This document shows, piece after piece, positions 7,776-17,470 of a stretch of 64,000 nucleotides of DNA (positions are counted from its first letter, which is position 1; each line of letters starts with the position of its first letter). Source of the DNA: Photorhabdus heterorhabditis (lineage in GTDB: Bacteria > Pseudomonadota > Gammaproteobacteria > Enterobacterales > Enterobacteriaceae). Where the stretch lies: NCBI RefSeq assembly GCF_018448905.1, contig NZ_RCWA01000010.1:62001-126000 (forward strand). The letters run 5' to 3'. The notes beneath the pieces were generated by a model. It was given only the letters and a program-made list of their open reading frames with translations, searched no databases and was not told the DNA's origin. A program made the position numbers and the translations under genes.

Positions 7776-9116
7776 ATGCATCAAACCGATGTTACTGAGC
7801 GTTCGCTCTTTTCATTAAGCTGGCCAATTTTTATTGATATTCTTCTCCATCTGGTCACTTTATTAATTAACACCTACATGGTGAGCCATGTTTCTACTTC
7901 TTACCTGGCCGCTATGGCAGTTGGTAATCAAGTATTTGACCTGTTTATCACTATCTTCAATTTTATCAGCGTCGGTTGCAGTGTCGTTATTGCTCAGTAC
8001 ATTGGTGCAGGCAAACGTGATAAAGCCAGTCAGGCAATCCATATTTCTATTGCATTTAACTTCTTGCTTGGGTTCACTTGTGCGCTGATTACTATCTTCT
8101 TAGGCTATAAGATCCTACATATCATGAACATGCCTGAGCATCTAATGAAAGATGGTTTTAGCTATCTGCACATTCTGGGTATTTGTCTGATCCCTGAAGC
8201 AATTTCGATTATTCTGGCAGCTTGCCTGCGAGTTTATGGGAAATCCAAAGTAGCCATGTATGTCACGTTGATTGCTAACTTGCTGACTGTACTGGGTAAT
8301 ATGATTGTCCTGTATGGCTTCTTCGGGTTGCCTAAATATGGTCTGGAAGGTGTCGCCTGGTCTACGGTCTTTGGCCGGATTGTTGCTGTGATCTTGTTAT
8401 TCTGTCTGCTCAGTTACGGCTTGCGGATTAAATTTACGCTGTCGGGTTTCCTGCTCTGGTCAAAGAATATGTTGGGTAAAATCTTACATGTCGGTTTACC
8501 CGCTGCGGGCGAAAACGTTGTGTGGATCTTACAATATATGGCTGCCATAGCCTTTATTGGCTTGATGGGTGAAACCGCACTGGCAGCACAAACGCTCTAC
8601 TTCCAGCTATCGCTGTTTGTTATGTTATTTGGTATCTCCATCAGCATTGGTAATGAAATCATGGTCGGCCATTTGGTCGGTGCCAAACGGTTTGAAGACG
8701 CTTATATTCGTGGCCTCAACAGCCTGAAAATTGGTTGTATCGTGACCGTTGGGGTTGTCACCGCTTTCTGGCTGTTCAGAATACCGATCTTGCATTTTCT
8801 AACGCAAGACGAATCCATTATCAAACTTTTATTGCCATTATTCTTACTGTCTGTATTTATGGAGCCTATCCGTACTGCAAATATCGTTATGGTAAACGCA
8901 TTGCGCGCATCCGGTGATGCCCGTTTCCCGTTATATACTGCCATGTTCTTTATGTGGTGTGTGGCTATTCCGGTGGGATATTTTCTTGGGATCAAGATGG
9001 AAATGGGTATCTTAGGTATTTGGATCGGTTTCTTCTGTGATGAATGGCTCCGTGGGTTCATTAATACATGGCGTTGGAAATCCAAAAAATGGCAAACCAA
9101 ACGATTAGATATTTAA
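7776..9116 (+). CDS. MATE-family multidrug/metabolite efflux transporter
   Basis: 446 aa with about twelve membrane segments in two homologous halves, beginning ERSLFSLSWPIFIDILLHLVTLLINTYMVSHVS, the usual MATE opening. GCSVVIAQYIGAGKRDKA and IGNEIMVGHLVGAKRFEDA are the paired inter-half loops typical of the family. MATE proteins export cationic drugs or metabolites using Na+ or H+ gradients. Length fits NorM/DinF relatives. SD-like AGCAGG precedes the ATG. It stands alone, between A+T-rich DNA and nested ERIC repeats, so no operon partner suggests a substrate. Confidence 0.9.
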   Translation: MHQTDVTERSLFSLSWPIFIDILLHLVTLLINTYMVSHVSTSYLAAMAVGNQVFDLFITIFNFISVGCSVVIAQYIGAGKRDKASQAIHISIAFNFLLGFTCALITIFLGYKILHIMNMPEHLMKDGFSYLHILGICLIPEAISIILAACLRVYGKSKVAMYVTLIANLLTVLGNMIVLYGFFGLPKYGLEGVAWSTVFGRIVAVILLFCLLSYGLRIKFTLSGFLLWSKNMLGKILHVGLPAAGENVVWILQYMAAIAFIGLMGETALAAQTLYFQLSLFVMLFGISISIGNEIMVGHLVGAKRFEDAYIRGLNSLKIGCIVTVGVVTAFWLFRIPILHFLTQDESIIKLLLPLFLLSVFMEPIRTANIVMVNALRASGDARFPLYTAMFFMWCVAIPVGYFLGIKMEMGILGIWIGFFCDEWLRGFINTWRWKSKKWQTKRLDI

Positions 9117-9200
9117 TCAACAATCACTAATCATCAAAAAACAATAAAAAAATAATGGTGATAAGAAGCAGGATGTTGCTAACTGCTCATTATCACCATT

Positions 9201-9453
9201 TATACCCGTTATCTTTCAAGTTGCCTCTTTGTTGGCTGCTCTCACCCCCGGTCACATCGTTATCTATACCCTTCATCTTTCAAGCTGCTGCTTTGTTGGC
9301 TGTGTTCACTTACCCCAGTCACAGAGTTATCTATGCTCCTGGGGATGCGTTCTCTTGCCGCCGCCCTGCAACTTGAAATCTATTGGGTATAGGCTCCCGG
9401 GGATTCGTTCCCTTGTGCCGTCGCGATCCATCTTGAAATCCATTGGGTATATA
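9201..9453 (-). repeat. ERIC element with a second ERIC inserted inside it
   Basis: An outer ERIC runs from TATACCCGTTATCTTTC at 9201 to about 9268, is interrupted, and resumes at about 9390 with CTCCCGGGGATTCG to end TTGGGTATA at about 9452. The interruption (about 9265-9391) is itself a complete ERIC in the same orientation. The insertion is at the central TA of the outer copy, which appears on both sides of the inner element. Confidence 0.9.
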
Positions 9454-9460
9454 CATTTAA

Positions 9461-10138
9461 TTAGCGGTTATTAGCAGTTAAATGTTCTTCTTTACCATAA
9501 TGCTCTGAACGTGGTCCATAGAGTAAACCTCGGTTACCACCCGCTGTCAGTAGGCGATAACTTGTAATACCCGCAATTTCATGACCTTTATCCGTAATGG
9601 TATTCGCGATTTGTGAAATTACCGCTGACACTAACATTCCAATAAGATTACTATTTGAATTATTTTGATTTTCAGTCGATGAAGCGACAGCCCGGCCACT
9701 CCACAGTTGCTTGCCACTACGCAGGTCCACCAACTTGGCTGAAGCGGTTACCCGGGTATCACTGTTAATAATCTGATATTGCGTACCGTATTCTTCAATA
9801 TCCAGATAGAGCGCTGAATCTGCACCAAAAATTTCATGCAGTTTTTTATAACTGATATTTTGAGCATCCTGCCCCACTGTCACGCCATTTTGCTGCAATG
9901 TTTCTTCCACAACAGCAACCGGTAAAACATAGTAGCCAGATTCTGCCAGTGGATAAGTCACTTGAGAAATCAGGCTGTGCCCTGCCTTAACTTCCAGAGA
10001 TTTATTTACCGCCGGCAATACTAGAATAGATTTTGGTTTGCTCTCTTTAAATGCAGTGTAGTCATAAGGGACAGATTTACTACACCCTGTTAGCACAAAT
10101 GCAGCTAATAAACTTAACGCCACAAGAACACGGTTCAT
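9461..10138 (-). CDS. DUF799-family (GNA1162-like) lipoprotein
   Basis: 225 aa with a lipoprotein signal (MNRVLVALSLLAAFVLTGCSK, lipobox LTGC, Cys 19). The domain from about residue 35 (PKSILVLPAVNKS... YYVLPVAVVEETLQQNG... GADSALYLDIEEYG) is DUF799, structurally related to TolB-like N-terminal folds. Its ATG overlaps the DUF4810 stop by 4 bp. The trio CsgG-like, DUF4810 and DUF799 recurs in Gram-negative bacteria (NMB1124-1126 in Neisseria) and is thought to form an outer-membrane-associated secretion or envelope complex. The precise role is unknown. The gene runs to within 10 bp of the nested ERIC. Confidence 0.85.
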   Translation of the reverse strand: MNRVLVALSLLAAFVLTGCSKSVPYDYTAFKESKPKSILVLPAVNKSLEVKAGHSLISQVTYPLAESGYYVLPVAVVEETLQQNGVTVGQDAQNISYKKLHEIFGADSALYLDIEEYGTQYQIINSDTRVTASAKLVDLRSGKQLWSGRAVASSTENQNNSNSNLIGMLVSAVISQIANTITDKGHEIAGITSYRLLTAGGNRGLLYGPRSEHYGKEEHLTANNR

Positions 10139-10494
10139 TGCATAGTTCCTTTATTTTTACTTAATAAAAAGTCCATAAATGGCGCTGATTCAGGAAACAA
10201 TGTTTTCTCTGCTTCAAACTGATGGAACGCTTCTGAAACACGACCGGTCTTGCTATAGAGCAAACCCATCTGTGCATGCAACCCAGGCGGTACTGGTTTA
10301 GCTTTCGCTTTCGCTTTTTCAATTACTTGCTGCAAAGCCTGTAGTTGCTCGTCAAATCCCATCTTGTCCTGCTGATAATACTGATAAATTGTAGGTTCGT
10401 ATTGACCCCACTCATAAATCGTTTTTGGTTGATTGACACAACCTACCAGGACCGTCGCGGCCAGTAATAAGCCCATTTTTTTCATTAATATCAT
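10135..10494 (-). CDS. DUF4810-family lipoprotein
   Basis: 119 aa with a lipobox (LVGC, Cys 19). The mature part IYEWGQYEPTIYQYYQ... MGFDEQLQALQQVIEKAKAKAKPVPPGLHAQMGLLYSKTGR resembles a single TPR-like repeat, as expected for DUF4810. Middle gene of the CsgG/DUF4810/DUF799 operon: 21 bp after the CsgG-like stop and overlapping the next gene. AGGG lies 10 nt before the chosen ATG. An internal ATG three codons in is possible. Confidence 0.85.
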   Translation of the reverse strand: MILMKKMGLLLAATVLVGCVNQPKTIYEWGQYEPTIYQYYQQDKMGFDEQLQALQQVIEKAKAKAKPVPPGLHAQMGLLYSKTGRVSEAFHQFEAEKTLFPESAPFMDFLLSKNKGTMQ

Positions 10495-10515
10495 GAGAAT
10501 ATATCCCTAAATTTC

Positions 10516-11187
10516 TTAATTAGATGGCTTCCATGCACCGGTTTCAATGCTTTCAACCAGGCTATTTACCGCTTCACGAATTGCCAAATCCAGCACTTTA
10601 CCATTCAGAGTAGAATCATAGCTGGCAGTACCACCGAAACCGATAATTTCACGGTTAGATAATTTATACTCACCAGCCCCAGCTACAGAGAAAACCACTT
10701 CAGATGTTTCCACATTCACGACATTCAGCATGACTTTTGAATAAGCCACTTGGGATTTACCCCGTCCGAGCAGGCCCCATAACTGATGATCACCAACTTC
10801 TTTGCGGCCAAATTCAGTCACATCTCCGGTAATGACGTAGTTAGCCCCTTTCAGTTTCTGCGACTTGCCTTGTAAGCCCGCTTCGGCTCTCAGCTCTTTC
10901 ATATTGGTACGTTCCAGAACTGTAAAGCGTCCGGTCTGCTGTAAGTGCGTGATTAAAATCGTTTTAGATTGATTACCCAGACGATCAACGCCATCAGAAA
11001 AAATCCCGTTTTGATAACTGGAACGATTTTCAAACTTACCGATAGCAATTGGGCTACGAACGCCTTGATATACCGTGTTATAAGAATTAACTTTCTGTAC
11101 TTGAACGGTATTGGAAGATTCAGTTGCACACCCGGCTAATATTGCTGAAGCCAAACAAATTGAAGATAAAACCAATTTACCTTGCAT
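10516..11187 (-). CDS. CsgG/HfaB-family outer-membrane lipoprotein
   Basis: 223 aa. Lipoprotein signal ends at LAGC (Cys 20). Then come SPIAIGKFENRSSYQNGIFSD, TILITHLQQTGRFTVLERTNMKELRAEAGLQG and GANYVITGDVTEFGRKE, the signature of the CsgG family that forms curli-type secretion pores. It lacks curli partners (csgA, B, E, F are not nearby). It leads an operon with DUF4810 and DUF799 lipoproteins, so it probably belongs to that separate three-lipoprotein system. Confidence 0.88.
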   Translation of the reverse strand: MQGKLVLSSICLASAILAGCATESSNTVQVQKVNSYNTVYQGVRSPIAIGKFENRSSYQNGIFSDGVDRLGNQSKTILITHLQQTGRFTVLERTNMKELRAEAGLQGKSQKLKGANYVITGDVTEFGRKEVGDHQLWGLLGRGKSQVAYSKVMLNVVNVETSEVVFSVAGAGEYKLSNREIIGFGGTASYDSTLNGKVLDLAIREAVNSLVESIETGAWKPSN

Positions 11188-11789
11188 AAAAACCTATTCC
11201 TGCATAAAAAATTATTCGTCTATCTACCTGATCTCAACGATAAGATGAAAAAACTGGCAGATAACATTTCCACTAAAATTCATTTACATCAGAAATTATT
11301 ATGAATAAGCTGGTGCTGTGTGACCAGCACTTTATGCCAAAACAGTGAAAAAACATCTGTTATATCACATTTTTATTAATTACTTTTATTCACTTAGTGG
11401 ATAAACTCACATTAACTTAAATTTCAATATAAATATTTCATCAATATTGATATTATTAATTAAACTATTCGCATCTAATGCCACAAATATCTGTTTATTA
11501 ATGAATGAATATCGTTCAAGAATAACCAGTTAATTAAGTTAAATACGTAAAAAAGCATTTTTCAACATGTAATAACATAATCGAGACAAATATGAATAAG
11601 GGAAAATCGTTATCCAATTTGATTTCACTATCTCCACTTATGAAAAATGCGGTATATACACATAAGCCTCTGACAAAAACCGCCAGAGGTTTAGAATTTT
11701 TTTAAACATCCTTTCTCTCCGCCGTCTAATACATTATTTTTGCTAGTTACCCGGCTACTTCTTGCATAGATTGAGAGAGGCTTCTGGAT
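11188..11789. other. A+T-rich intergenic region, weak hairpin
   Basis: Holds the upstream region of the CsgG-like operon. At about 11666-11705 a CCTCTG...CAGAGG hairpin is followed by a T run, which could end the minus-strand Fic-like remnant or a plus transcript. No coding signal seen. Confidence 0.4.
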
Positions 11790-12068
11790 TCAGCCAATAG
11801 TCATCCCCGAAGATACTTTCCTTTCAATGTACTGCCCGACAAACGACCAAATGGATTCATACCAAAGTACTGAATCACCAGCTTTTTCAGTCGTGAGATC
11901 CGCATCGAGGAGATACCATCCCCTGATAATTTGCTTGAAATAGCCTTTCTTGACGAGAAGAGTACGTTGCTTATCCGTGATTGATTTGGAACTGAGCACA
12001 TTGCCCACAGCTGCATCACTCGCCGCTTTCAGGGCTTCTGCTAACCTTTCGTTTCCAGTTTTTGCCAT
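11740..12068 (-). pseudogene. Truncated, frameshifted N-terminus of a Fic/AbiEi-like gene
   Basis: From ATG 12068, 92 codons are open (MAKTGNERLAEALKAASDAA... TLLVKKGYFKQIIRGWYLL... VLWYESIWSFVGQYIERK). The opening resembles the winged-helix region that precedes Fic or AbiEi-type domains in toxin-antitoxin-like proteins. At about 11825 the frame breaks: shifting one base restores FGDDYWLNPEASLNL before a stop at about 11754. The remaining several hundred residues are missing, so no AMPylation motif (HPFxxGNG) is present. Four tandem repeats lie just upstream. Family assignment comes from memory of similar N termini and is moderate. Confidence 0.55.
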
Positions 12069-12093
12069 ATTTCCCCCGTCAGATACTCAATAA

Positions 12094-12186
12094 TTAGTTT
12101 TTATGAGAATGCAAAATTAGTTTTTACGCGATTACATTTATAGCTTTTACGCTCTTGCATTTCTAGCTTTTACGAGCTTGCATTTC
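12094..12186. repeat. Four imperfect 23-24 bp tandem repeats (iteron-like operator)
   Basis: Units start at about 12094, 12117, 12141 and 12164. The last two differ at two positions and share TAGCTTTTACG then CTTGCATTTC. The first two are diverged (TTAGTTTTTATG, TTAGTTTTTACG). The array occupies the promoter region of the broken Fic/AbiEi-like gene, so an autoregulatory operator is likely. Confidence 0.7.
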
Positions 12187-12253
12187 TATCTGTTGTGCCA
12201 ACCTCAAGTAAACAAAGAGTTTATTGAGTACACGGGTCACCGAACTGATGAAA

Positions 12254-12337
12254 GCATCCCCAGGAGCATAGATAACTCTGTGACTGGGGTAAGTGAACGC
12301 AGCCAACCAAGCAGCAACTTGAAGGATGAAGGGTATA
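12254..12337 (+). repeat. ERIC element, left part missing (84 bp)
   Basis: Begins within the element at GCATCCCCAGGAGCATAG and continues to the normal right end GAAGGGTATA. The missing left third abuts the iteron region, suggesting a deletion that may be the same event that truncated the neighbouring gene's surroundings. Confidence 0.85.
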
Positions 12338-12815
12338 GATAAGAAATCGGGAACTATGTTGCCATACCATATCAATCCGTAAGCTGATTAATATCTATCC
12401 TGAACGAAATCAACGAATAATTTTGAATATTACGAATACGGGCACAAATAAATTATCGCGGTTTAATTTCTACCAAATCAAATATTAATTAAGGAAAAAA
12501 TTAATCCGGTTCAAATATACCACCATCTTATTATCAATTATTCCGTAACATAATAATAAAATAATTTTAATATCATTTTTGATTTTGAAACAAAATTACC
12601 CATATTTAGCAACAAAATACTCTTTATGATAATATGGATAATAATAACCTCAGGTAGTTTATAACTCATCAATGCAGTGGGTTCTCCTTGATACCCAGGA
12701 ATGTTTTGAATGAAAAACGAGCCGGGCTATGAAAACAATTTCGCCTTATTCATCAAGGTGTTATTGCATCAGAAGTAAAGCAATGTCGTCATTCAAAAAA
12801 TAAAGGAGAAGACCG
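12338..12815. other. Upstream region of fdnGHI
   Basis: About 480 bp, A+T-rich, with no gene. It must hold the fdn promoter. A good SD (AAAGGAGAAGACCG) precedes fdnG. I could not pick out a convincing FNR (TTGAT-N4-ATCAA) site by eye. Confidence 0.5.
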
Positions 12816-15800
12816 ATGCAGGTCAGCAGAAGAAGTTTCTTCAAGATCTGCGCAGGTGGTATGGCGGGAACAACAGCCGCCGCGCTGGGATTTGCTCCAT
12901 CCATTGCGCTGGCTGAAACTCGCCAGTACAAGCTACTGCGCTCACGTGAAATTCGTAATAACTGCACTTATTGCTCTGTTGGCTGTGGCATTCTGATGTA
13001 CAGCCTGGGTGATGGTGCGAAAAACGCCAAAGAAAGCATTTTTCACATCGAAGGTGATCCGGATCACCCAGTCAGCCGTGGCTCTCTGTGTCCGAAAGGT
13101 GCCGGAGTGCTTGACTATATTCGCAGTAAAAACCGCCTGCAATACCCCGAATACCGGGCTCCGGGTTCTGATAAATGGCAACGTATCAGTTGGCATGAAG
13201 CCATTGAACGGATTGCTCGTTTGATGAAAGATGACCGTGACGCCAATTTTATTGAGAAAAACGAAAATAATGTCACCGTCAACCGCTGGCTGACAACCGG
13301 TATGCTCTGCTCCTCTGCCGCCAGCAATGAAACCGGTATCCTCGATCAGAAATTCACCCGCGCAATGGGCATGATCGCTATTGATTGTCAGGCGCGTCTT
13401 TGCCACGGTCCGACAGTATCTGCGCTGGCGCCAACGTTTGGCCGTGGTGCCATGACCAATAACTGGGTTGATATTAAAAACGCTAACGTTGTCCTGATCA
13501 TGGGCGGAAACGCAGCTGAAGCGCATCCAGTCGGGTTCAAGTGGGTTATTGAAGCCAAAATTAAAAACAACGCCCAAGTGATTGTGGTTGATCCACGTTT
13601 CAATCGCAGTGCTGCAGTAGCGGATTTCTACGCGCCAATTCGTGCCGGTTCAGATACCGCTTTCTTACTGGGCGTGATCCGCTATTTGATAGAGAATAAT
13701 GCTATCCAATCTGAGTATGTTAAAGCTTACACCAACGCCGGTTTAATCATTCGTCAAGATTATCAATTCGAAGATGGCCTATTCAGTGGCTTTGATCAAG
13801 CCACCAAAAGCTACGACAAATCCTCATGGCATTACGAAACCGATGAGCAAGGCTATGCAAAACGAGATGACACACTATCTCATCCACGTTGTGTATGGAA
13901 CTTACTAAAAAATCACGTTGAACGTTATACTCCAGAACAGGTTTCCAGCCTGTGTGGGACTTCAAAAGAAGATTTCCTCTACATCTGTTCCCAACTGGCA
14001 AGTACCGCAGTCACCAACCGCACCGCAACCATTCTCTACGCACTTGGTTGGACTCACCATACTGGCGGCGCTCAAATTATCCGCGCGGCTGCTATGGTAC
14101 AACTACTGTTAGGTAACGTAGGAATGCCGGGCGGCGGTGTAAATGCATTACGTGGTCACTCCAATATTCAGGGCTACAGTGACCTCGGTTTACTGTCTCT
14201 TAACTTACCCGGCTATCTGCCTTTACCAAGTGAAAAACAGGAGAATCTCACAACCTATCTGGCACAAACAACGCCGAAAACCATCGTGCCAAATCAAGTT
14301 AATTACTGGAAAAATACGCCGAATTTCTTTATCAGTTTATTGAAAAGCTTCTGGGGGGAGCACGCCACAGCAGAAAATGACTGGGGTTATGACTGGCTCC
14401 CAAAATGGGACAGAAGCTACGATATCATGACACAAGCTGAGTTGATGGCTCAGGGTAAAATGAATGGCTACATTGTCCAAGGTTTTAACCCTCTAGCGGC
14501 ATTCCCAGATAAAAACAAGTCCAGTAAGGCACTATCAAAACTGAAATATCTGGTCGTGATCGATCCGTTGGTCACAGAGTCATCTAACTTCTGGCAAAAT
14601 CACGGCGAGATGAATGATGTCAATCCAACTGATATTCAGACCGAAGTTTTCCGTCTGCCCTCCTCCTGTTTTGCAGAAGAAAACGGATCAATTGCTAACT
14701 CAGGTCGCTGGCTACAATGGCACTGGGCCGGCGCACAACCACCGGGAGAAGCGCTGCACGACGGTAAAATTCTTGGCAAGTTGTTGCTACGTCTGCGTGA
14801 ACTCTACCGAGCAGAAGGTGGCGCTTACCCTGAACCGATCATGAATCTGTCATGGGATTATCAAGATCCTGAAGATCCAAAACCAGAAGAAGTTGCCCGT
14901 GAAGCCAATGGTAAAGCCTTAGCAGATATTAAAGATGAAAACGGCAATATCATGCTGAAAAAAGGCCAGCAACTTTCCAGTTTCTCTCAACTAAAAAATG
15001 ATGGCACCACCGCCAGTTTCTGCTGGGTCTACACCGGTTGCTGGACCGAAGAAGGCAACCAAATGGCACGCCGCGATAATTCAGATCCCTCTGGACTGGG
15101 TTGTACTCCGGGTTGGGCCTGGGCATGGCCGCAAAACCGCAGAGTGCTCTACAATCGTGCATCGGTTGATCCACAGGGCAAACCGTGGGACCCAAATCGT
15201 CAGTTAATCAAATGGGATGGTAATAAATGGAGTGGCTTTGACGTTGTTGATTACAGCAATGCCGCACCGGGAACCCATGTCGGACCGTTTATTATGCAGC
15301 CAGAAGGGGTCGCTCGATTATTCTCCATTGATAAAATGGCTGATGGCCCTTTTCCTGAACATTACGAACCCATTGAATCACCTATCGGCACAAATCCACT
15401 TCATCCAAATGTTATCTCTAACCCGGTTGCGCGGATCTTTCATTCTGATGTCGCTTATATGGGAGAAGCCAATGAATTTCCTTATGTTGCAACCACTTAC
15501 TCCATTACCGAATTGTTCCGTCACTGGACAAAACATGCCCAGCTTAATGCCGTAGTTCAGCCCGAACAGTTTATTGAAATCGGTGAAAAGCTGGCGGCAG
15601 AAAAAGGCATTATTCAGGGGGATGAAGTCAAAGTGTCTTCCAAACGCGGTTTTATCAAAGCTAAAGCCGTTGTTACCAAACGAATCCAGCAACTGACTAT
15701 TAATGGTCAGCCAGTTGAAACCATTGGTATTCCTTGCCACTGGGGTTTTGCCGGCGCAACTCGCAAAGGTTTTCTAGCCAATACGCTTACACCTTCCGTG

Positions 15801-15863
15801 GGTGATGCCAATGCACATACACCGGAATACAAAGCGTTTTTAGTGAATGTGGAAAAGGTATAA
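12816..15863 (+). CDS. fdnG: Formate dehydrogenase-N major (molybdopterin) subunit, cysteine form
   Basis: 1015 aa, same length as E. coli FdnG and alignable throughout. A Tat signal (SRRSFFK) directs the folded protein to the periplasm. A 4Fe-4S site is formed by C50, C53, C57 and C92, and the molybdo-bis-MGD domains follow. The active-site residue that is selenocysteine 196 in E. coli is Cys here (ARLCHGPTV, TGC codon at 13401-13403), so the protein is read without UGA recoding. It oxidises formate and passes electrons through FdnH to FdnI and menaquinone, usually for nitrate respiration. It is followed 18 bp later by fdnH. Confidence 0.95.
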   Translation: MQVSRRSFFKICAGGMAGTTAAALGFAPSIALAETRQYKLLRSREIRNNCTYCSVGCGILMYSLGDGAKNAKESIFHIEGDPDHPVSRGSLCPKGAGVLDYIRSKNRLQYPEYRAPGSDKWQRISWHEAIERIARLMKDDRDANFIEKNENNVTVNRWLTTGMLCSSAASNETGILDQKFTRAMGMIAIDCQARLCHGPTVSALAPTFGRGAMTNNWVDIKNANVVLIMGGNAAEAHPVGFKWVIEAKIKNNAQVIVVDPRFNRSAAVADFYAPIRAGSDTAFLLGVIRYLIENNAIQSEYVKAYTNAGLIIRQDYQFEDGLFSGFDQATKSYDKSSWHYETDEQGYAKRDDTLSHPRCVWNLLKNHVERYTPEQVSSLCGTSKEDFLYICSQLASTAVTNRTATILYALGWTHHTGGAQIIRAAAMVQLLLGNVGMPGGGVNALRGHSNIQGYSDLGLLSLNLPGYLPLPSEKQENLTTYLAQTTPKTIVPNQVNYWKNTPNFFISLLKSFWGEHATAENDWGYDWLPKWDRSYDIMTQAELMAQGKMNGYIVQGFNPLAAFPDKNKSSKALSKLKYLVVIDPLVTESSNFWQNHGEMNDVNPTDIQTEVFRLPSSCFAEENGSIANSGRWLQWHWAGAQPPGEALHDGKILGKLLLRLRELYRAEGGAYPEPIMNLSWDYQDPEDPKPEEVAREANGKALADIKDENGNIMLKKGQQLSSFSQLKNDGTTASFCWVYTGCWTEEGNQMARRDNSDPSGLGCTPGWAWAWPQNRRVLYNRASVDPQGKPWDPNRQLIKWDGNKWSGFDVVDYSNAAPGTHVGPFIMQPEGVARLFSIDKMADGPFPEHYEPIESPIGTNPLHPNVISNPVARIFHSDVAYMGEANEFPYVATTYSITELFRHWTKHAQLNAVVQPEQFIEIGEKLAAEKGIIQGDEVKVSSKRGFIKAKAVVTKRIQQLTINGQPVETIGIPCHWGFAGATRKGFLANTLTPSVGDANAHTPEYKAFLVNVEKV

Positions 15864-15881
15864 CAGGAGCGAAAATTAACC

Positions 15882-16805
15882 ATGCAATCTCAAGACATTA
15901 TTCGTAAATCCGCCACCCATTCCTTCACTCCAGCCCCTCGTGTCCGCGATCATCAGGAACAAGTGGCAAAACTGATCGATGTCACCACCTGCATTGGCTG
16001 TAAAGCCTGTCAGGTGGCCTGTTCAGAATGGAACGATATCCGTGATGAAGTGGGTTTTAACGTCGGTGTTTATGATAATCCTACCGATCTGACGGCTAAA
16101 TCCTGGACCGTGATGCGCTTCTCTGAAGTGGAAGAACACGGCAAACTGGAGTGGTTGATCCGTAAAGATGGCTGTATGCACTGCGCTGATCCGGGTTGTT
16201 TAAAAGCCTGCCCGTCAGAAGGTGCCATTATTCAATATGCTAACGGCATTGTGGACTTCCAATCAGAACACTGTATTGGCTGTGGTTATTGTATCGCAGG
16301 CTGTCCGTTCAACGTGCCGCGAATCAATAAAGAGGATAACCGAGCATACAAATGTACCTTATGTGTTGACCGGGTCGGTGTTGGTCAGGAACCCGCCTGT
16401 GTGAAAACCTGCCCAACTGGGGCCATCCATTTCGGCACCAAAGAAATGATGAAAGATCTGGCATCCGAACGGGTCACTGAATTGAAAAGTCGTGGTTATC
16501 AGAATGCCGGTTTATACGATCCTGCTGGCGTTGGAGGAACTCATGTGATGTATGTTTTACATCACGCAGATAAGCCACAGCTTTATCATGGCCTGCCTGA
16601 TAATCCAACCATCAGCCCAACCGTGACTTTCTGGAAAGGCATCTGGAAACCACTGGCCGCCGTGGGTTTTGCCGCCACCTTCGCCGCTAGCATTTTCCAC
16701 TATGTTGGTATTGGCCCAAACCGCACCAGCGAAGAAGACGAAGAACGTGCTCGTCAGGATGATGAAGCGCCTGAGAAATCCACTCATGGGGAGGAACAGA
16801 GATGA
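15882..16805 (+). CDS. fdnH: Formate dehydrogenase-N iron-sulfur subunit
   Basis: 307 aa. Four ferredoxin-type 4Fe-4S clusters are visible as Cys groups: [11 protein letters not shown] (about 37-47), [24 protein letters not shown] and CTLC...CVKTC. A single membrane segment near residues 250-275 ([20 protein letters not shown]) anchors it with its clusters facing the periplasm. It wires electrons from FdnG to the cytochrome. Slightly longer than E. coli FdnH (294) owing to a charged C-terminal tail. Overlaps fdnI by 4 bp. Confidence 0.95.
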   Translation: MQSQDIIRKSATHSFTPAPRVRDHQEQVAKLIDVTTCIGCKACQVACSEWNDIRDEVGFNVGVYDNPTDLTAKSWTVMRFSEVEEHGKLEWLIRKDGCMHCADPGCLKACPSEGAIIQYANGIVDFQSEHCIGCGYCIAGCPFNVPRINKEDNRAYKCTLCVDRVGVGQEPACVKTCPTGAIHFGTKEMMKDLASERVTELKSRGYQNAGLYDPAGVGGTHVMYVLHHADKPQLYHGLPDNPTISPTVTFWKGIWKPLAAVGFAATFAASIFHYVGIGPNRTSEEDEERARQDDEAPEKSTHGEEQR

Positions 16806-17446
16806 AAAAGAGGCAGAATGTTATTCTCCGCCACTCACCCATTGAGCGAGTAAATCACTGGGCGGTAGTGCTCTGTTTTCTATTTACTGGGATCAGTGGG
16901 TTAGGATTCTTTTTCCCATCTTTTAACTGGTTGATGAATATCTTCGGTTCGCCCCAGTTAGCTCGGATACTGCATCCATTCATCGGATCAGTCATGTTTT
17001 TCTTATTTACTTTTATGTTTTTCAGATATTTCAAACATAACTTTATCGACAAAGAGGATATTGTTTGGCTAAAAAACATTCACAAAATCATCAGGAATGA
17101 GGAAGCTGGCGATATCGGTCAGTACAATCTGGGTCAGAAAGGGATCTACTGGTCTATCAGCATCTGCCTGATCTTACTGGCAATCAGTGGTGTGATCATC
17201 TGGCGTCCCTATTTTGCTGATTTCTTCTCTATCCCGCTGATCCGGCTTGCGCTTCTGATCCATTCTCTGGCTGGCGTTGGCCTGATCCTGCTTATTCTGA
17301 TACATGCCTATGCCGCGTTTTGGGTGAAAGGCTCTATCAGGGCAATGGTTGAAGGCTGGGTAACTCGCGGCTGGGCGAAAAAACATCATCCTCGCTGGTA
17401 CAGAGAAATTCGTCAGAAAGAGCAACAGGAAGAGAAAAATCCTTAA
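16802..17446 (+). CDS. fdnI: Formate dehydrogenase-N cytochrome b556 subunit
   Basis: 214 aa, four membrane segments. His residues in [11 protein letters not shown] (about 18), in LHPFIG, and in [20 protein letters not shown] match the haem ligands of FdnI. It passes electrons from FdnH to menaquinone at the cytoplasmic side. Last gene of the operon. No fdhE follows, unlike the fdoGHI-fdhE arrangement, which supports the fdn assignment. Confidence 0.93.
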   Translation: MKKRQNVILRHSPIERVNHWAVVLCFLFTGISGLGFFFPSFNWLMNIFGSPQLARILHPFIGSVMFFLFTFMFFRYFKHNFIDKEDIVWLKNIHKIIRNEEAGDIGQYNLGQKGIYWSISICLILLAISGVIIWRPYFADFFSIPLIRLALLIHSLAGVGLILLILIHAYAAFWVKGSIRAMVEGWVTRGWAKKHHPRWYREIRQKEQQEEKNP

Positions 17447-17470
17447 CGCATTTTTCTGCTGAATTTACAT

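Noticed and set aside
9155-9474. Frames inside the nested ERIC (HLSSCCFVGCVHLP-type peptides), also seen at 2047, 12163, 30143, 32688, 40596 and 59878
   Set aside because: They recur wherever ERIC occurs because the repeat is open by chance; no SD and no independent support.
12342-12815. FNR and NarL sites upstream of fdnG
   Set aside because: Expected from E. coli, but no TTGAT-N4-ATCAA match or clustered TACYNMT heptamers could be identified with confidence.
12942-15740. Several long frames opposite fdnG
   Set aside because: Antisense shadows of a highly conserved gene with strong codon bias.
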